Shown here: positions 34,650-35,550 of the stretch, in pieces
Layout: every line of letters begins with the position of its first letter
Position numbering within the stretch: position 1 is the stretch's first letter
Assembly (NCBI RefSeq): GCF_000282655.1
Contig: NZ_AKIV01000029.1
Span: 1 to 35,550, forward strand
Source of the DNA: Polaromonas sp. CF318
GTDB lineage: Bacteria; Pseudomonadota; Gammaproteobacteria; Burkholderiales; Burkholderiaceae_C
Length of the DNA: 35,550 bases
Direction: 5' to 3'
The notes under the pieces: generated by a model
Database searches by the model: none
Seen by the model: the letters and a program-made list of their open reading frames with translations, nothing else
Told to the model about the DNA's origin: nothing
Made by a program: the position numbers and the translations under genes

Positions 34650-35550
34650 GCACTGCGATCCCCTCCACGCCCGCACCCGTGCGGCACTACCTGCAGTTCA
34701 GCGACCTGAATGCGGCGGAATACGCCTACCTGTTCGAGCGCGCCGCCATCATCAAGAAGAAATTCAAGACCTACGAAAAACACCAGCCGCTGGTTGACCG
34801 CACGCTGGCCATGATTTTCGAGAAAGCCTCGACCCGCACCCGCGTGAGCTTCGAGGCCGGCATGTACCAGCTGGGCGGCAGCGTGGTGCACTTGACCACC
34901 GGCGACAGCCAGCTGGGCCGGGCCGAGCCGATCGAGGACAGCGCCAAGGTCATCAGCCGCATGGTCGACCTGGTGATGATCCGCACCTTCGAGCAGACCA
35001 AGATAGACCGCTTCGCCGAACATTCGCGCGTGCCCGTCATCAACGGCCTGACCAACGAATTCCATCCCTGCCAGATCCTGGCCGACATCTTCACCTACAT
35101 CGAGCACCGCGGCTCCATCAAGGGCAAGACGGTGGCCTGGGTGGGCGACGGCAACAACATGGCCAACACCTGGCTGCAGGCCAGCGAAATCCTGGGCTTC
35201 AAGGTGCACGTCAGCACCCCGGGCGGCTATGAGGTGGACCAGTCCATCGCCGGCATACGCTCGGCCGACAGCTACAAGGTTTTCAAGGACCCGATGCAGG
35301 CCTGCGCCGGCGCCGACCTGGTCACCACCGACGTCTGGACCAGCATGGGTTACGAAGCCGAAAACGAAGCGCGGAAAAAGGCCTTCGCCGACTGGTGCGT
35401 GGACACCGAGATGATGCGCGCAGCCAAGCCCGATGCCCTCTTCATGCACTGCCTGCCTGCGCACCGTGGCGAGGAAGTCGAAGCCGACGTCATAGACGGC
35501 CCGCAATCCGTGGTCTGGGACGAGGCTGAAAACAGGATGCACGCGCAGAA
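34646..35550 (+). CDS. argF: Ornithine carbamoyltransferase (3' end outside window)
   Basis: The first 301 codons; the frame is still open at the window edge and the family norm is about 305-310, so nearly all of it is present. It makes citrulline from ornithine and carbamoyl phosphate. The carbamoyl-phosphate loop STRTR is at residues 62-66, HPCQ at 140-143, and HCLPAHRG at 268-275. Start is GTG at 34646, overlapping the argD TGA by four bases. No separate promoter is seen. Confidence 0.96.
   Translation, partial: MSTAIPSTPAPVRHYLQFSDLNAAEYAYLFERAAIIKKKFKTYEKHQPLVDRTLAMIFEKASTRTRVSFEAGMYQLGGSVVHLTTGDSQLGRAEPIEDSAKVISRMVDLVMIRTFEQTKIDRFAEHSRVPVINGLTNEFHPCQILADIFTYIEHRGSIKGKTVAWVGDGNNMANTWLQASEILGFKVHVSTPGGYEVDQSIAGIRSADSYKVFKDPMQACAGADLVTTDVWTSMGYEAENEARKKAFADWCVDTEMMRAAKPDALFMHCLPAHRGEEVEADVIDGPQSVVWDEAENRMHAQ

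Noticed and set aside
33833..35542. Minus-strand open frame of 569 codons over argD/argF
   Set aside because: argD and argF on the other strand have all catalytic motifs, so this is a shadow.

Overview
The window is a high-GC, densely coded bacterial chromosome segment. Its gene content and order point to the Betaproteobacteria, order Burkholderiales, most likely family Comamonadaceae (Polaromonas/Rhodoferax/Variovorax-like). The main reasons are the block AI-2E transporter - hda - HAD phosphatase - pcnB - folK beside purM, the block murJ / rpsT / DUF3579 / argD / argF, a complete edd-eda pair, and a hairpin-rich intergenic repeat of a type I associate with this family. The assignment rests on recalled synteny and protein style, not on a search. 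I see no rRNA, tRNA, CRISPR array, transposase or prophage gene.

Layout. 1-2580: the start of a MaoC-like hydratase, an MFS transporter and a MarR regulator on the minus strand, divergent from a PaaI-type thioesterase, with two perfect 12-bp palindromes in the 39-bp gap. 2647-4734: a second MFS transporter divergent from a GcvA-type LysR regulator. 4901-6241: a split YeeE/YedE pair (probable sulfur-compound transport) and glyoxalase I. 6259-8840: eda and edd of the Entner-Doudoroff pathway, with GGTAAC/GTTACC operators upstream of edd. 8932-10790: an OmpA-domain protein, a ChaC-type glutathione-degrading enzyme and a lipoprotein Cu/Zn superoxide dismutase. 10796-14898: a molybdenum hydroxylase operon (2Fe-2S subunit, Tat-exported molybdopterin subunit, MocA-like cofactor enzyme) below a TetR regulator; two near-identical operators lie in the two promoters. 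14983-22569: pdxH and folK (convergent), pcnB, a HAD phosphatase, hda, an AI-2E transporter and purM. A GSU2403-type nucleotidyltransferase with a 30-bp palindrome at its start codon sits inside this block.

22580-26075: an EamA transporter coupled to a HIT-like protein, a LysR regulator and an orphan ParA ATPase. 26095-30336: the metE/metR divergon and a SirB1-type protein. 30412-35550: murJ, rpsT, a DUF3579 gene, argD and argF (cut by the window end). The 447-bp gap before argD contains a ~160-bp imperfect palindrome able to fold into one long hairpin.

Most of the window is housekeeping and central metabolism. The points that stand out are the long palindrome before argD, the nucleotidyltransferase with its operator-like palindrome placed in a conserved operon, the paired TetR operators, and the hairpin repeat that abuts the rpsT promoter. 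Many minus-strand genes are joined by ATGA, GTGA or TGATG overlaps, so translational coupling is common here. No complete new multi-gene defence or biosynthetic system is visible.
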